Part shown: positions 47,238 to 57,075 of the stretch, one piece after another
Numbering within the stretch: position 1 is the stretch's first letter
How the letters are laid out: each line of letters opens with the position of its first letter
Source of the DNA: Trissonchulus latispiculum
Taxonomy: Eukaryota; Nematoda; Enoplea; Enoplida; Ironidae
Length of the DNA: 64,000 nt
Direction of reading: 5' to 3'
Assembly: GCA_030248195.1 (NCBI GenBank)
Contig: JASAND010019798.1
Coordinates: 23,786-87,785 of the forward strand
Position numbers and translations under genes: made by a program
Notes under the pieces: model-generated
Databases searched by the model: none
The model's input: only the letters and a program-made list of their open reading frames with translations
Told to the model about the DNA's origin: nothing

Positions 47238-47367
47238 CAGACATGTGCAGGAGGTGAAGTTCTGGGGGGAAACCCAGATTTTTCCGTGTTTTTTGCCCAA
47301 AAAAGCGGAAAAGTCCGGATTCTGGGGGGCGGGGTGAACCCCCCCAACCACCCAAAGCACATGTATG
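47238..47367. mobile_element. hAT-like MITE, CAGACATGTGC ends, copy 2, perfect 8-bp duplication
   Basis: Same family as 31562-31726. Flanked by GATACGAC on both sides (47230-47237 and 47368-47375). It sits inside the terminal repeat of a TTAA element, so it is the younger insertion. Confidence 0.8.
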
Positions 47368-47722
47368 GATACGACCACATTAACATTAACGAAATTCGAT
47401 AGTAATTCGATTAACGAATGTACGATTCCATGCAAACTATCATTTACCAACTATTCATAATTCCTAAGCAAAATTACACCAATTTTCTTAACTCTATTTT
47501 AATATTTATGTTTTAATATCTAGAGTACTGCTATATAGTTCAATGTAAAATTCTTCATGTACAATTTAATATAGTCTTTTAGGGTTAACCGTTATTTACT
47601 TCGAGCAACAGATTTCTAAGCAAAACAGTATCTGAAATAATTTTTTGTAACTTTTCACTAAATTTACCTAAAGTATCTGTTAACGTTCAACTATTTCATT
47701 CATCTTCACTTTATTTTTAAAG

Positions 47723-47836
47723 CGTTTGTGTGAGGTGCGTGTAACTGATGGTTCACCGTTACCTCTTGAACCTAACCAAGATTGTAATGATTTGATAGAG
47801 TGCAGCGCGGAAGGACCAGTTGGTATTTACGCTGTG
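47723..47836 (+). CDS. Internal exon of an unrecognised host gene
   Basis: Acceptor TTTTTAAAG and donor GTAAGC bound 38 codons, phase 0 at both ends: RLCEVRVTDGSPLPLEPNQD, then DCNDLIECSAEGPVGIYAV (overlapping by one residue). Cysteine-rich and likely extracellular. The exon at 56381-56345 on the opposite strand has the matching phase and would continue it; see the inversion finding. The BEL copy A lies in the intron that follows. Confidence 0.45.
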
Positions 47837-48037
47837 GTAAGCAGTTCTATTTCTTTGTTTAGAATTTTATTTTCAATTTAGCCACTGAGATCCAGTTTTC
47901 CTACATATTTAAAAACTAAATTAATTTGACCCATTTCACTGTTTCTAATATTAAGTATGTTTATTGCCTGGCGTTAACTGGCTTTATTTATTATAAAGTT
48001 TGCTTTACAAGGAACTCAGCTTACAAAAGTGGCTGAT

Positions 48038-48271
48038 TGACAAAAACTAAAGCCGAGAGCCTAATAGACTGTATTCAACAACGAATTTAATTGACAATAA
48101 AAGTGTAAACAACCAAGTCTTTGCCAAAACGTCTCAATCAAAACAATATGCAAATTAGGTTTGAGACTGAATTATGCAAATTAGTCTCACACCTAAGAAA
48201 GCTGTAGCTGGGAATGCTAACAGCAGCAAAAAACCAACGCAAACAATTTTAAATCGGGATAATTCCCGACA
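48038..48271 (-). repeat. Copy A 3' LTR
   Basis: 234 bp, TG...CA, starting TGTCGGGAATTATCCCGA (an inner palindrome) and ending TTTAGTTTTTGTCA. A short purine stretch, GGCGGGAG, precedes it and is the likely polypurine tract. Confidence 0.85.
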
Positions 48272-48284
48272 CTCCCGCCAAGAG

Positions 48285-49547
48285 TCAACGGGACGGTCCT
48301 TCATAAGGCGGTGTGGAGGCACGCTGATGCAGATATGGGGGATTCTTCATGGTTGGTCGTCTATCAATCGGATAGATTTTATCCGCAACCGAAAACGACA
48401 CCCTCTCCAAGAGAGGGAGAGCTTTGATCCATTGTCTGATCATTTGCCAAGTCCCATTAGGTGACAAGTGGAAGCCATCTTTATCAATAATATTAGGATC
48501 CACTTCCTTTCGCCAACCGGAAACAAATGGTGCACCAATAGTATACCAGTTCAGATACTTAATCCCCGTACGCTCCACTACATGATCTAGAATATAGTCA
48601 TTAAATTGGGAAACGTTTCGAGCCCCAGGCAACGGCATAGGGCCACAAAGCAAAACCGATGGGAAAGGGCGAAGACGTTGTAGTTTACGAATCAGACGGC
48701 GAAGATCGTGACACTCATCGGCCCAACTAGTAGGAGATTTAGCAACATTGACACCTCCGCTTATTACCACAATGCCATACTGCTCCGGGGATTCTTGTCT
48801 AGCAACCGCTCGAAAGTCAGAAAACGTTCCTCCTGAAAGAACGCGAGGGAAGCCTCCTTCAATATGTTTGATGTAGCGTGGAACTGAATCAGATATCAGC
48901 AGCACCGTTCTATGAAAGGACCACGCGTCAGGATCAGTTATACGATACTGCAGCAAATTGTCCACGAGCCATCTGGGGGAGGGCAAACCAAGGGCAAGTT
49001 CTGACAAAAGACGACCATAAAGATTTTGACCACGATGTTCTCCCTCCGGTGTCTGTCGGGCAAAAGATAGACCAGAGCCGCAGGACCAAACATTTTCCTT
49101 TCTGCCGGAAAGGACAATGAACTTGGGTGACAACCTAGTTCTTGAAGCCAGATCCTCCAACGTTCGATCCCAAGCAGTCCTCAAAGGACTGTTTGGGCGA
49201 TTAAGCTGATCAATAATAATCGCCATATAGAGCTCCTTGGCGTTCATCGTCCACATAGCTGAAATGTCGCACCCCTTGGCTTCAGGCCACGTAGAACAAT
49301 CAGCACCTTCACAACCCGATCTAACAAAGTCCCAGGCGGCCTGAAGGTATCCACTTTGGCGTAACGCAAGCATCCAACGGATATGTTCAACCGATGGTAG
49401 GGAAACCGAATTAGCAACGTTCTCACCGATCACAAGTTTGGGATCATGAGCATAGAATCTGGAGAGGGGATGGGTGGAACAAACATAAACAATAGAAGGA
49501 TCATTAGGATCAATTGAAGAATCCAAATTTTGAGCAGCCATTATCAT
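48285..49547 (-). CDS. BEL copy A third ORF: SGNH/GDSL hydrolase-like protein, 420 residues, intact
   Basis: Sits between integrase and the 3' LTR, where some BEL elements have an env-like gene. The C-terminal half shows the four SGNH blocks in order: block I LLISDSVPRYI (Ser221, in SDS instead of GDS), a glycine block SGG (239-240), block III VVISGGVN (Asn267), and block V DKDGFHLSPNG (Asp357, His360, the D-x-x-H pair). Beta-strand-like VVIS and PSVLLCGP segments fit the alpha/beta fold. Residues 1-210 are not recognised. There is no signal peptide or transmembrane helix. An acceptor ATAATTTTCAG lies about 20 nt upstream of the ATG, suggesting a spliced mRNA. SGNH esterase domains are known in ORF1 of CR1/L2-type LINEs; one in a BEL element is unusual to my knowledge. 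Enzymatic activity is inferred, not shown. Confidence 0.75.
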   Translation of the reverse strand: MIMAAQNLDSSIDPNDPSIVYVCSTHPLSRFYAHDPKLVIGENVANSVSLPSVEHIRWMLALRQSGYLQAAWDFVRSGCEGADCSTWPEAKGCDISAMWTMNAKELYMAIIIDQLNRPNSPLRTAWDRTLEDLASRTRLSPKFIVLSGRKENVWSCGSGLSFARQTPEGEHRGQNLYGRLLSELALGLPSPRWLVDNLLQYRITDPDAWSFHRTVLLISDSVPRYIKHIEGGFPRVLSGGTFSDFRAVARQESPEQYGIVVISGGVNVAKSPTSWADECHDLRRLIRKLQRLRPFPSVLLCGPMPLPGARNVSQFNDYILDHVVERTGIKYLNWYTIGAPFVSGWRKEVDPNIIDKDGFHLSPNGTWQMIRQWIKALPLLERVSFSVADKIYPIDRRPTMKNPPYLHQRASTPPYEGPSR

Positions 49548-49663
49548 AAAATAATATGTAAAATAACCTGAAAATTATATAATTGCACACGTCATTGTTA
49601 TCCTATACTCTAGAAAACACAAAGTAGCTTACTCACTTCCTCAAAGGAAGGAGTTGAAAAAAA

Positions 49664-50935
49664 TTAGATTTCTTCTGAACATTGAGTATAGGATTGCCAT
49701 TTTCTGCGAGCTGCAATTGCTGCTTTTCGAGCAATTTTCTCCTTATGAGGTAGTGTAGCATCTGCAGTTCCCTTCAAAGAGTCTGGCGCTTCCTCACCAT
49801 ATTCCAGTGGATAGAGTAATTTCAAAGGGCGGCGTAGGAGAGACCCAGTGGATGTGCGGACAGAAGCCGAACGGATGTGCCCATCTGAACTGGAGTGAAG
49901 ATGTTGAATCACTCCAAGGCGCCATGAAGAACGCGGAGTACCTTCTTTGATATGGACAACAGTGCCAATAGAAGGAAGCCAAGAACTCGTGCCGCGCTGT
50001 TGATGTAAAGAAACCCGTTCTCGAAGACTAAGTAGGTACTCCGTTTTCCATGATCTCCAAAAACCCTGGACAAGGCCTTGTAACCTTTTCCATCGGACCC
50101 TAAGGCTATCAGGCGAAGAATGAGGCGCGTACTCCACGTCGGATTCGCGACTAGAACAGTCTATGCCGCCAACTCTCCTCATAGGAGAGAGGAGTTGCAT
50201 AGGTGACAAAGAGGAGTCTCCTATATTACTCTCGACATAAACTAACGGCCGAGAGTTAATGACAGACACTATTTCTGAAACTAGTGTTTGAAGTTCGATG
50301 AGACTCACAAGCGACCTCAACAGAGTCTTTTTCAAAGCATTCTTAACCACGCCCACAAGCCTTTCGTAAAATCCACCCATCCACGGGGCCATCTCAGGGA
50401 GAAAAAGCCAATCTATCCCGTGGGAAACGAGAAATTCTTGCATAGCTTCTGTATTTCTAACATTAGCCCACAATTTCTTAAGAAATTTGGAGGCGGCGTG
50501 GAATTGCTTTGCATTGTCGGATACCATCACCAAAGGAGGCCCATACAATGCAACGAATCGACGAAGAGCCAACAAGAATTGTTCGGTGGTCATGTCCTCA
50601 ACCACTTCTAAATGAATCGCCCGGACAACCGCGCACGTAAACAAACAAATCCAAATTTTCTTCGGTATGCCTTCAACCTTTACAAAAAGGGGTCCCAAAT
50701 AATCAACCCCTGTATACGAAAACGGGGGTCCCTCCTCCAGACGAATCTTCGGAAGAGGGGGAACAGGCGGTAGGTGGTATCCTCCGCCTTGGATGCGACG
50801 ACAAGTACGGCAGTCACGGAGAACTCGCTTGACAGCAGCTCTGCCATGCACAATCCAGAACTTTTCTCGCACTGAAGCTAGAGTCTGTGCTACTCCAGCG
50901 TGCAGCACGTTCTTGTGGAAATTCATCACCAACAA
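49664..50935 (-). CDS. BEL copy A integrase region of pol, intact 423 residues
   Basis: Catalyses insertion of the element's cDNA. The zinc-binding part has H7-x4-H12 and C42-x2-C45 (H2C2 domain). The catalytic core has D78 in GVDYLGP, D140 in VSDNAKQF and E191 in GFYERLVG, a complete D-D-E set. The C-terminal part (VHIKEGTPRSSWRLGVIQHL) resembles the BEL integrase tail domain DUF5641. It is the downstream end of the polyprotein; its first residues overlap the frameshifted segment at 50926-51303. Ends about 116 bp before the third ORF. Confidence 0.85.
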   Translation of the reverse strand: MLVMNFHKNVLHAGVAQTLASVREKFWIVHGRAAVKRVLRDCRTCRRIQGGGYHLPPVPPLPKIRLEEGPPFSYTGVDYLGPLFVKVEGIPKKIWICLFTCAVVRAIHLEVVEDMTTEQFLLALRRFVALYGPPLVMVSDNAKQFHAASKFLKKLWANVRNTEAMQEFLVSHGIDWLFLPEMAPWMGGFYERLVGVVKNALKKTLLRSLVSLIELQTLVSEIVSVINSRPLVYVESNIGDSSLSPMQLLSPMRRVGGIDCSSRESDVEYAPHSSPDSLRVRWKRLQGLVQGFWRSWKTEYLLSLRERVSLHQQRGTSSWLPSIGTVVHIKEGTPRSSWRLGVIQHLHSSSDGHIRSASVRTSTGSLLRRPLKLLYPLEYGEEAPDSLKGTADATLPHKEKIARKAAIAARRKWQSYTQCSEEI

Positions 50936-53250
50936 ATCAATAAAGTATCCTGATTTTGGTAATAAAACAAAGGATACTTCGTTTCAAAGGAGACGTTAGC
51001 ATTATTCAACCTGCCAAAACATCTGAGCAGTCCCTGGTGATCCTTAAACACCTGTAAATTACGACAAAATCCTTTGGATGAATTAGGTTTATCAATCACA
51101 GTATTAGGAAAGCACTGTGATTGAATACGACGGACCCACCAACTAAGTGATCTAGATAGTTCCTGCTGGTTCAAAGGGCCCTCGTATCCGCGAGACGAGG
51201 TAATCTTGGCTCGACAGTTTGAGATGAATCTAAAAACATAAGCAGTAACTCGAAGTAGTTTTTGTGAACGAAGAATAGGTAGATTCGTCGATCGGCTTAT
51301 CAACTATAGCTGGAGGAATAGAAGTAACCAGACCTCTGGTTATAACGGGTGGTGCGCTCTCAGTGGAACACAGTTCCACTTGAGGCATCACGGGCCAATG
51401 AGACTCCGTGTCACACAACCATACAGGACCTGTCCACCAAGACTGTGATGTCTGTAGAGATTTCACATCACAGCCACGGCTTGGTAAATCGGCAGGATTT
51501 TCAGACGAGGGAACATATCGAAAACGTAAACCCCTAATACTACGTAGTTCTCGTAGTCGGTTCTCAACAAATCTAGTGGCCACTTGCTCACGCAACAGCC
51601 AATACAGGACACACTGTGAATCCGTCCACAGATAAGTATTTGTGATTGAAATATCGAGATACTTCATCACAAACTGAAGCAGGCGCGAACCAATAACCGC
51701 AGCAACCAGTTCCAGCCGCGGAATTGTTAGATGCTGTTTGAGAGGGGCGAGGCGGAGTTTTCGCCATTAGTAGATACGAAGAAATTGACCCGAATAGAAT
51801 TTTTCAGAACGCAAGTAAATCACAGAAGAACATGCTGAGCTGAAGCGTCACTGAAAACATGTAGCTGCAGATTCGTACATTCCGTCGTTATAGCAGTGAC
51901 GAGGCTATGCAATCGTTGATAATAGTGAAAGTTCAGAATTACAAAACGTCGCCAACTGTCGGCGGCAGTTTGTGGAAACGGATGTTCATCCCAACTGAGG
52001 CCTGCCTACATAAGTCCTGTACGCGTAATGTTTCGACCACAACGACCGGAGCAAAGAAGCCGCAAGGGTCGAATACTTGTGACAAAGTCTTTAGAATACG
52101 ACGTTTTGTGATAGTAAGAGTCTACATCGATAGTCCGAAGAGGGGCAACAACAAAGAACGTCTCGCATTTGGATCCCACTTGAGACCAAAAACCTTTGGT
52201 TCAGCTCGCGTCCCTCGATCGACAATAGGAATGTGACTAGCCACTTCTACAGAGTAAGTGTTTTCACTCACGTAGGTTCATAGAAGCGTCTGAAACCAAT
52301 TTCTTAGCCTCGAACGTATGCTGTTGATGAGCTTCTCCAGGAGAAGCTTCACCAGTGATAACATTATCGACATAAATGTCACGAAGAATACGGCGCGCCA
52401 GATCAGACCCGTCTTGCTTCAGATGAGAGAGAAACGGTGTGGTGGCCGAAAGAAGGAAAGGGCTGGAAATTACACCAAAGGGTACCCTAGTAAAGCGATA
52501 AGCAATAAGGTTGTAGCCCCAACTGGAGGTTCAGACAGATCACGCAACCACAAAAAGCGGGTGACGTCCCGTTCTGTCTGTTGCAAGCCAGCCTGCAAAA
52601 ATGCCTTTTCCAATGTCACTGACTAAAGCGACTGCATGGATACGAAACCTTAGAAGTAACCCACACAAATCCTCTAAAAAATACTGGTCCTCTGTGAAGA
52701 CAATCATTGAGACTGTTCATATCCTTGCGGGCCTTGGAGGAAGCATCGAATACAATACGTAATTTGGTAGTTGGTTTGTCAGGGCTGAATGGCGCATGGT
52801 GCGGCATATAGTAAAGGTTGTTCCCTGAAGGAACAACTAAGGAGCTTCTTCAATTATTCCCTGTTCCAACTGATTCTGGATTACCGAATTATATGCCTCC
52901 GAAGTTGCAGTCGAATCAATCCAGACGACGATGCAATGACTTCCAGCCGACCATACGCTAAGCCATAGTTATCGGAAAGCTCCATCAACGGCTTCTTCCA
53001 AGGCCATTGTACGTAGTAGCGCCCATCAACAAATTGGACAGTGGAGGAAAAAGACTGCAAAACTTCCTCATCCGCAGTACCCTTATCCTGATTTTCACGC
53101 ATGCCGAGCTCTTCCAACTCCCGAGTATCCGAGATAAGTCAGAGATGGAACTAGCAATAGGACTTAGCTGAGCTTGAAGTCCCGGAGACATATTGCCGAC
53201 ACTGTTTCAGGGCCAGATTCATCTGCAGGAACCCGCCCGGTAGCTATGAA
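50926..53250 (-). pseudogene. BEL copy A reverse transcriptase-RNase H region, frameshifted
   Basis: Pieces of one coding region in shifting frames: LNDCLHRGPVFF (RT, about 52690), the catalytic YVDN at about 52368, then RNase H with LWTDSQCVLYW (51230-51670) and the start of integrase. Each piece is matched by copy B. Several single-base gaps or gains, often in runs of one base, break the frame. Confidence 0.75.
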
Positions 53251-53353
53251 TCCCAACTTTGAGGTTCAAAAACCATAGATTAGGACCAGACTGAATACGC
53301 TCGGCTCCTATAAAGCTCGTAATAGTAGTCCATGCCAATCAAAGTGTCAATAT

Positions 53354-53725
53354 TCACTGGTTCAGCACGCTGTACAACCTGAGGCTCCAGCTAACGCCCA
53401 AGTAGGAATCACTGCCCCTGGAGATCCCAGAGTGACCTTCCAGTATTGGACAAGTGATTGCAGGCACTACACTAGCGACAATTAGAAGCGTCGATCCTTT
53501 TCTACATGGAAGTTTCCTTTCAACCATTTTGTGCTCAGCCGTTTGTGGCTGAGTATTCTGGAAGGTGGATACAGTAAGCCATTCTGACCGCACGATGGGC
53601 AAATTGAGTTCACGGCACTTTTCCTCAGTTATGAAAAACCGAGACGCTCCAGTGTCAAAAAATAAGCGTGCTTGCACACTAACACGAGAAGCACAGCTCA
53701 TGACGAATGTCAAAGCAGTTTGCAT
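53354..53725 (-). CDS. BEL copy A aspartic protease region
   Basis: Start of pol. Contains the active-site motif FFDTGASRFF (D24-T25-G26), typical of retropepsins (DUF1758-type in BEL elements). It begins at an ATG overlapping the end of gag by 16 nt in another frame. Copy B has DCG at the same place. Confidence 0.7.
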   Translation of the reverse strand: MQTALTFVMSCASRVSVQARLFFDTGASRFFITEEKCRELNLPIVRSEWLTVSTFQNTQPQTAEHKMVERKLPCRKGSTLLIVASVVPAITCPILEGHSGISRGSDSYLGVSWSLRLYSVLNQ

Positions 53726-55171
53726 GATTGTCCGATCTGTGGACTGGCTAGGAGATACAGCAATCGAAGAAACAGCCGTGCTAGAAGGAACAAAAGGCTC
53801 TGATGATGAAGATACACTGGATGCAAACTTAGCTTGTCCCGATGAGGGGGTGAGGCCCCAAACTTAGAATAGCAAAGACTAGGGATGGTGATTCTGGCGC
53901 TGACAATATTGACAGCGTTTAGCCCTACGACACTTGCGAGCAAGATGACCTTTGACCGAGACATCTGAAACAACGATCACGGAGTTGCGCCCTGCGAGAC
54001 TCAGAGTCTGTGTAGACGGAACAAGCTTCAGAAGAATGGCCACCATTGCAAAAGGCAGCAGGTCATCTCCCGACTCGCCCGTGTGGCATGCGAGCAGAGG
54101 TTGATGCTTCGTTTATAACGACTGTCTCCATGAGACCGACGTAGGCCCGCAGGAGCTTGCTCCTCCCCACGGTTGAATCGGCCGTTTCCAGAATTTTGAC
54201 TGCCTCTGTGAGACTGTCTGAATTCCTAGTTCCTGCCATATCAGATTTGCCATTTGCGGCCGCTAAGCCTACCAGCTTGCAAATGATGCAAACGCTCACC
54301 CATGTCCCTAGCTCGCAATTCCTGATGTAAACTATTCTCGCAAGTTTCATAGTGACCAATCCGGATTCCCATTTCTCTTGCGATGTGCCTCAACTTTCAG
54401 AAATCGCGGCAACTTAGACAAAATAATGGAATACAGAATCATATCCTGACCTTTACCAAGAGATTCCAGGTTGCGTAGATGGCGTTCGAGGCCATCATGC
54501 ACCGACAACAATGATGAAATATCTCCGCTAGCAGTAGGAAGCGACAAGAGCGCGCTCAATATGGGCAAAACTTCAGACCTTGTTTATCCCCATAACGTTC
54601 GTCGAGAGTTTTGACCACTTCAGCATAGCTGGCCGAGGTCACTCGGATAGTACCCTCAATCAACCGAAAGGCTTCCCTTTCAAGAGCTCCACGAAGATAA
54701 TTCAGTTTATCTATTTCGGCGAGGTCGGATCTATCGTCAATAGCAGCCTTAAAAGCATCCCAAAATTCTTGCCAACGAATGGGATCCCCCTCAAAAAGGA
54801 GGAATCTCTAATTTGGGAAGCTTCACCTTAGCCGGTCCCTCTTGAACCATTCCCTAAACTACCAGTAGCACCGACTTCGGGGACATGTTGTGTCTGGCCA
54901 ATCTGGGCATCTGCAATAGCAGCCATGACAGAATCATTGAACTGCCGTGACTGTGCAAGTTCTTGCTCAATATCCTCTTCCAAATGCAAAGATTGGAGGA
55001 CTTCAAGATCAATAGCCTCCAACTTTCTGAAGGTAAGATTGCAGCAAAACAGATTTGCGCCGCAATTGTTCCCCGGTGCCAGCCGCCGGGCTCGCCACTA
55101 ACGACTTGACCTCCCTTCATTTCACGGGAGGCACTCATGCGAAGCCCTTGACGTCGCTGCTTAGCAGACAT
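53710..55171 (-). pseudogene. BEL copy A gag, frameshifted
   Basis: Structural protein of the particle. The ATG is at 55171 (MSAK...). Recognisable pieces include LEVLQSLHLEEDIEQELAQS (near 55000) and cysteine-rich knuckle remnants near 53870-54070. Frameshifts near the start and in the middle prevent a continuous product. It ends at 53710 with the same residues as copy B (QIGQSCKLL). Confidence 0.7.
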
Positions 55172-55360
55172 CACAACAAAAGTTCTTGAATTAACCAATC
55201 AATTATTAGAATCAAATGGAGTTCCAACTGGCACCCTCCTGGCTGAAAAAAAAAGATTAATATCAATGGTGAATTGAACCTTCACCAGTGTGAAGGAACA
55301 AAAGTGAAAAAATTAAAAACTAACAGACAAATATGAGCAAAAATTTAATAAAAGTTAAAA

Positions 55361-55378
55361 GTTTCGCTCCGAGGACCA
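55361..55378 (-). promoter_or_regulatory. Copy A primer-binding site
   Basis: TGGTCCTCGGAGCGAAAC directly after the LTR, identical to copy B; TGG pairs with the CCA end of a tRNA. The tRNA species is not identified. Confidence 0.7.
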
Positions 55379-55590
55379 TGACGAAAACTAAAGCCGAGTA
55401 GGAGCCTAATAGACTGTATTCAACAACGAATTTAATTGACAATAAAGTGTAAACAACCAAGTCTTTGCCAAAACGTCTCAATCAAAAAACAATATGCAAA
55501 TTAGGCTTCTGAGATCAGAATTCATGCAAACACTAGTCTCACACCTAAGAAAGCTGTAGCTGGGAATGCTAACAGCAGCAAAAAACCATA
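55379..55590 (-). repeat. Copy A 5' LTR, truncated
   Basis: Matches the other LTRs from the CA end up to GGTTTTTTGCTGCTG, then breaks off; the first about 40 bp, including TGTCGGG, are missing. The sequence beyond is host-like. Confidence 0.75.
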
Positions 55591-55891
55591 TGGGTGACTA
55601 CAAGCATTATCCAAGGATACAAATTGTAATACGAATCAAGTTCTATGCCCTTTTTTGCTCTTGCTAGTTGCATGAGTTCTGCTGCTGCTGCTACTAATGT
55701 TGTGATTATTTTGTAAGGTTGCAAGGTCTAAGCGGCTAACGTCGTTGATAGAAAAGATTTAAACAATGAATATCAGATTTCAGGTCGCCTGATTTGATGC
55801 ATCTTCAATGGGGTCTCCAAAGATAGCATGACAGCTCTCTAACATCTATGAAAAGATTACGTAATAGTTATTAGGCTTACCTTTTTAACAG

Positions 55892-55969
55892 GATGACATT
55901 TCACGCTTAAGCTTCGACGGCTACTGTGATCCCGGTCAGTCTTCACTCTGGGTCTACAAATACAATTGA
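55892..55969 (+). CDS. Candidate terminal exon, plus strand
   Basis: CTTTTTAACAG acceptor, then 25 codons (DDISRLSFDGYCDPGQSSLW, then VYKYN) and TGA. It would end 79 bp from the convergent minus-strand exon at 56048. Family not recognised; other exons not found in the short spacer. Confidence 0.3.
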   Translation, partial: DDISRLSFDGYCDPGQSSLWVYKYN

Positions 55970-56047
55970 AGCTTTTTTCTTTCTGGACTCCAACCAGAAT
56001 TTGTTTGAACTTTTCTCTCATCTACAGACCCTGTTGCAGCTATCTTT

Positions 56048-56381
56048 TTACAGCCTCATCACTTTCTCCATGGCATCTATCAGGGTGCTGGCGGTTTGAG
56101 ACAATTTACGTGCTTGACTCTTAAATAAATCGACAAATATATAACTTTCTCGTCGGATCGCGCGCCAATATATCGGGTCCCTCAGCAGAGAAGTAAAGCA
56201 ATCGAAGCAATCGCAAACGGGAATATCCCGTCTCTCCTTTACTCTCTCCACCTTCCAATGTCTATTTGCCAACCAGTTAACACATCCTGCAAAACAATAT
56301 TAAAATGGCAATGTGGACAAGGGATTCCACCACATTTACTTTACGGTGACATGGCATTAGCTGGTCTGAGTTCCTCAATAT
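56048..56381 (-). CDS. Last two exons of a host gene in the spacer between BEL copies
   Basis: Exon 56381-56345 (acceptor ATTTTAAAG, donor GTAAAG) reads ILRNSDQLMPCH in phase 0 and ends in phase 1. Exon 56286-56048 (acceptor TTGTTTTGCAG) continues with CVNWLANRHWKVERVKERRD, a CDCFDCF motif and a helical tail ending MEKVMRL before TAA. The phase-0 start fits the phase-0 end of the plus-strand exon at 47723-47836. Family not recognised; cysteine-rich and possibly secreted. Confidence 0.45.
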
Positions 56382-56633
56382 CTTTAAAATCTCAATGTAA
56401 GGGAATCAATCTGTTCGTGTTTTTAATAGTAACTTGAAAGTATAATGAATAAAATAAAATTATGTAGACCAGTATTAACAACTTTTTTAATATCAGCTTT
56501 TATATGCTTAATAATTTTTCAACACGTTTAGTTGGGCACGAGGTTTAGGTTTGTTAATAATGGTATTATTGTTTATAGCTAAAAAGTTGCAAATTAAACT
56601 TGGTAAATAGTTTATCTGTTTTTAGTCAATCAG

Positions 56634-56871
56634 TGTCGGGAATTATCCCGATTTAAAATTGCTTGCGTTGGTTTTTTGCTGCTGTTAGCATTCCCAGCTA
56701 CAGTTTTCTTAGGTGTGAGACTAATTTGCATAATTCAGTCTCAAACCTAATTTGCATATTGTTTTGATTGAGACGTTTTGAAAATAATTTGTTTTGTTAC
56801 ACTTTTATTGTCAATTGGAAATTCGTTGTTGAATACAGTCTATTAGGTTCTCGGCTTTTAGTTTTCGTCCA
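56634..56871 (+). repeat. Copy B 5' LTR
   Basis: 238 bp, TGTCGGGAATTATCCCGA to TTTTCGTCCA. The first 22 bp recur at 63979-64000 as the start of the 3' LTR. Confidence 0.88.
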
Positions 56872-56889
56872 TGGTCCTCGGAGCGAAAC
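56872..56889 (+). promoter_or_regulatory. Copy B primer-binding site
   Basis: TGGTCCTCGGAGCGAAAC immediately after the LTR. Confidence 0.7.
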
Positions 56890-57075
56890 TTTTAACTTTT
56901 ATTATTTTTGCTCATATTTGTCTGTTAGTTTTTAATTTTTTCTCACTTTTGTTCCTTCACACTGGTGAAGGTTCAATTCACCTATTAGTATTAATCTTTT
57001 TTTCGGCGGAGTAGTGCCAGTTGGAACTCCATTTGATTCAATAATTTGATTGGTTAATTCAAGAACTTTGTTGTG

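Larger units (their letters stand above)
46601..47383. mobile_element. 5'-truncated TTAA element, third copy of the 35297 family, with two insertions
   Basis: From TTATTTTGTTTTGAACATAG onward it follows the copies at 35297 and 38387 to the end GCACGAAAGGATAC...CACATTAA. The left part is missing. It is broken by a foldback at 46977-47120 and the hAT-like MITE at 47238-47367. Confidence 0.65.
48038..55590 (-). mobile_element. BEL/Pao LTR retrotransposon, copy A
   Basis: Minus-strand element with LTRs beginning TGTCGGGAATTATCCCGA, a primer-binding site, gag, protease, reverse transcriptase, RNase H, integrase and a third open reading frame. The gene order and the RNase H/integrase motifs are of BEL/Pao type. 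Integrase and the third frame are intact; gag and most of pol carry frameshifts. The 5' LTR is truncated by about 40 bp at 55590. The 3' LTR is followed on the minus strand by ATCAG. Confidence 0.9.

Noticed and set aside
48285..49547. Envelope glycoprotein in the third BEL ORF
   Set aside because: The position fits, but there is no signal peptide, membrane segment, fusion-peptide-like stretch or cysteine-rich ectodomain; the motifs fit an SGNH hydrolase.
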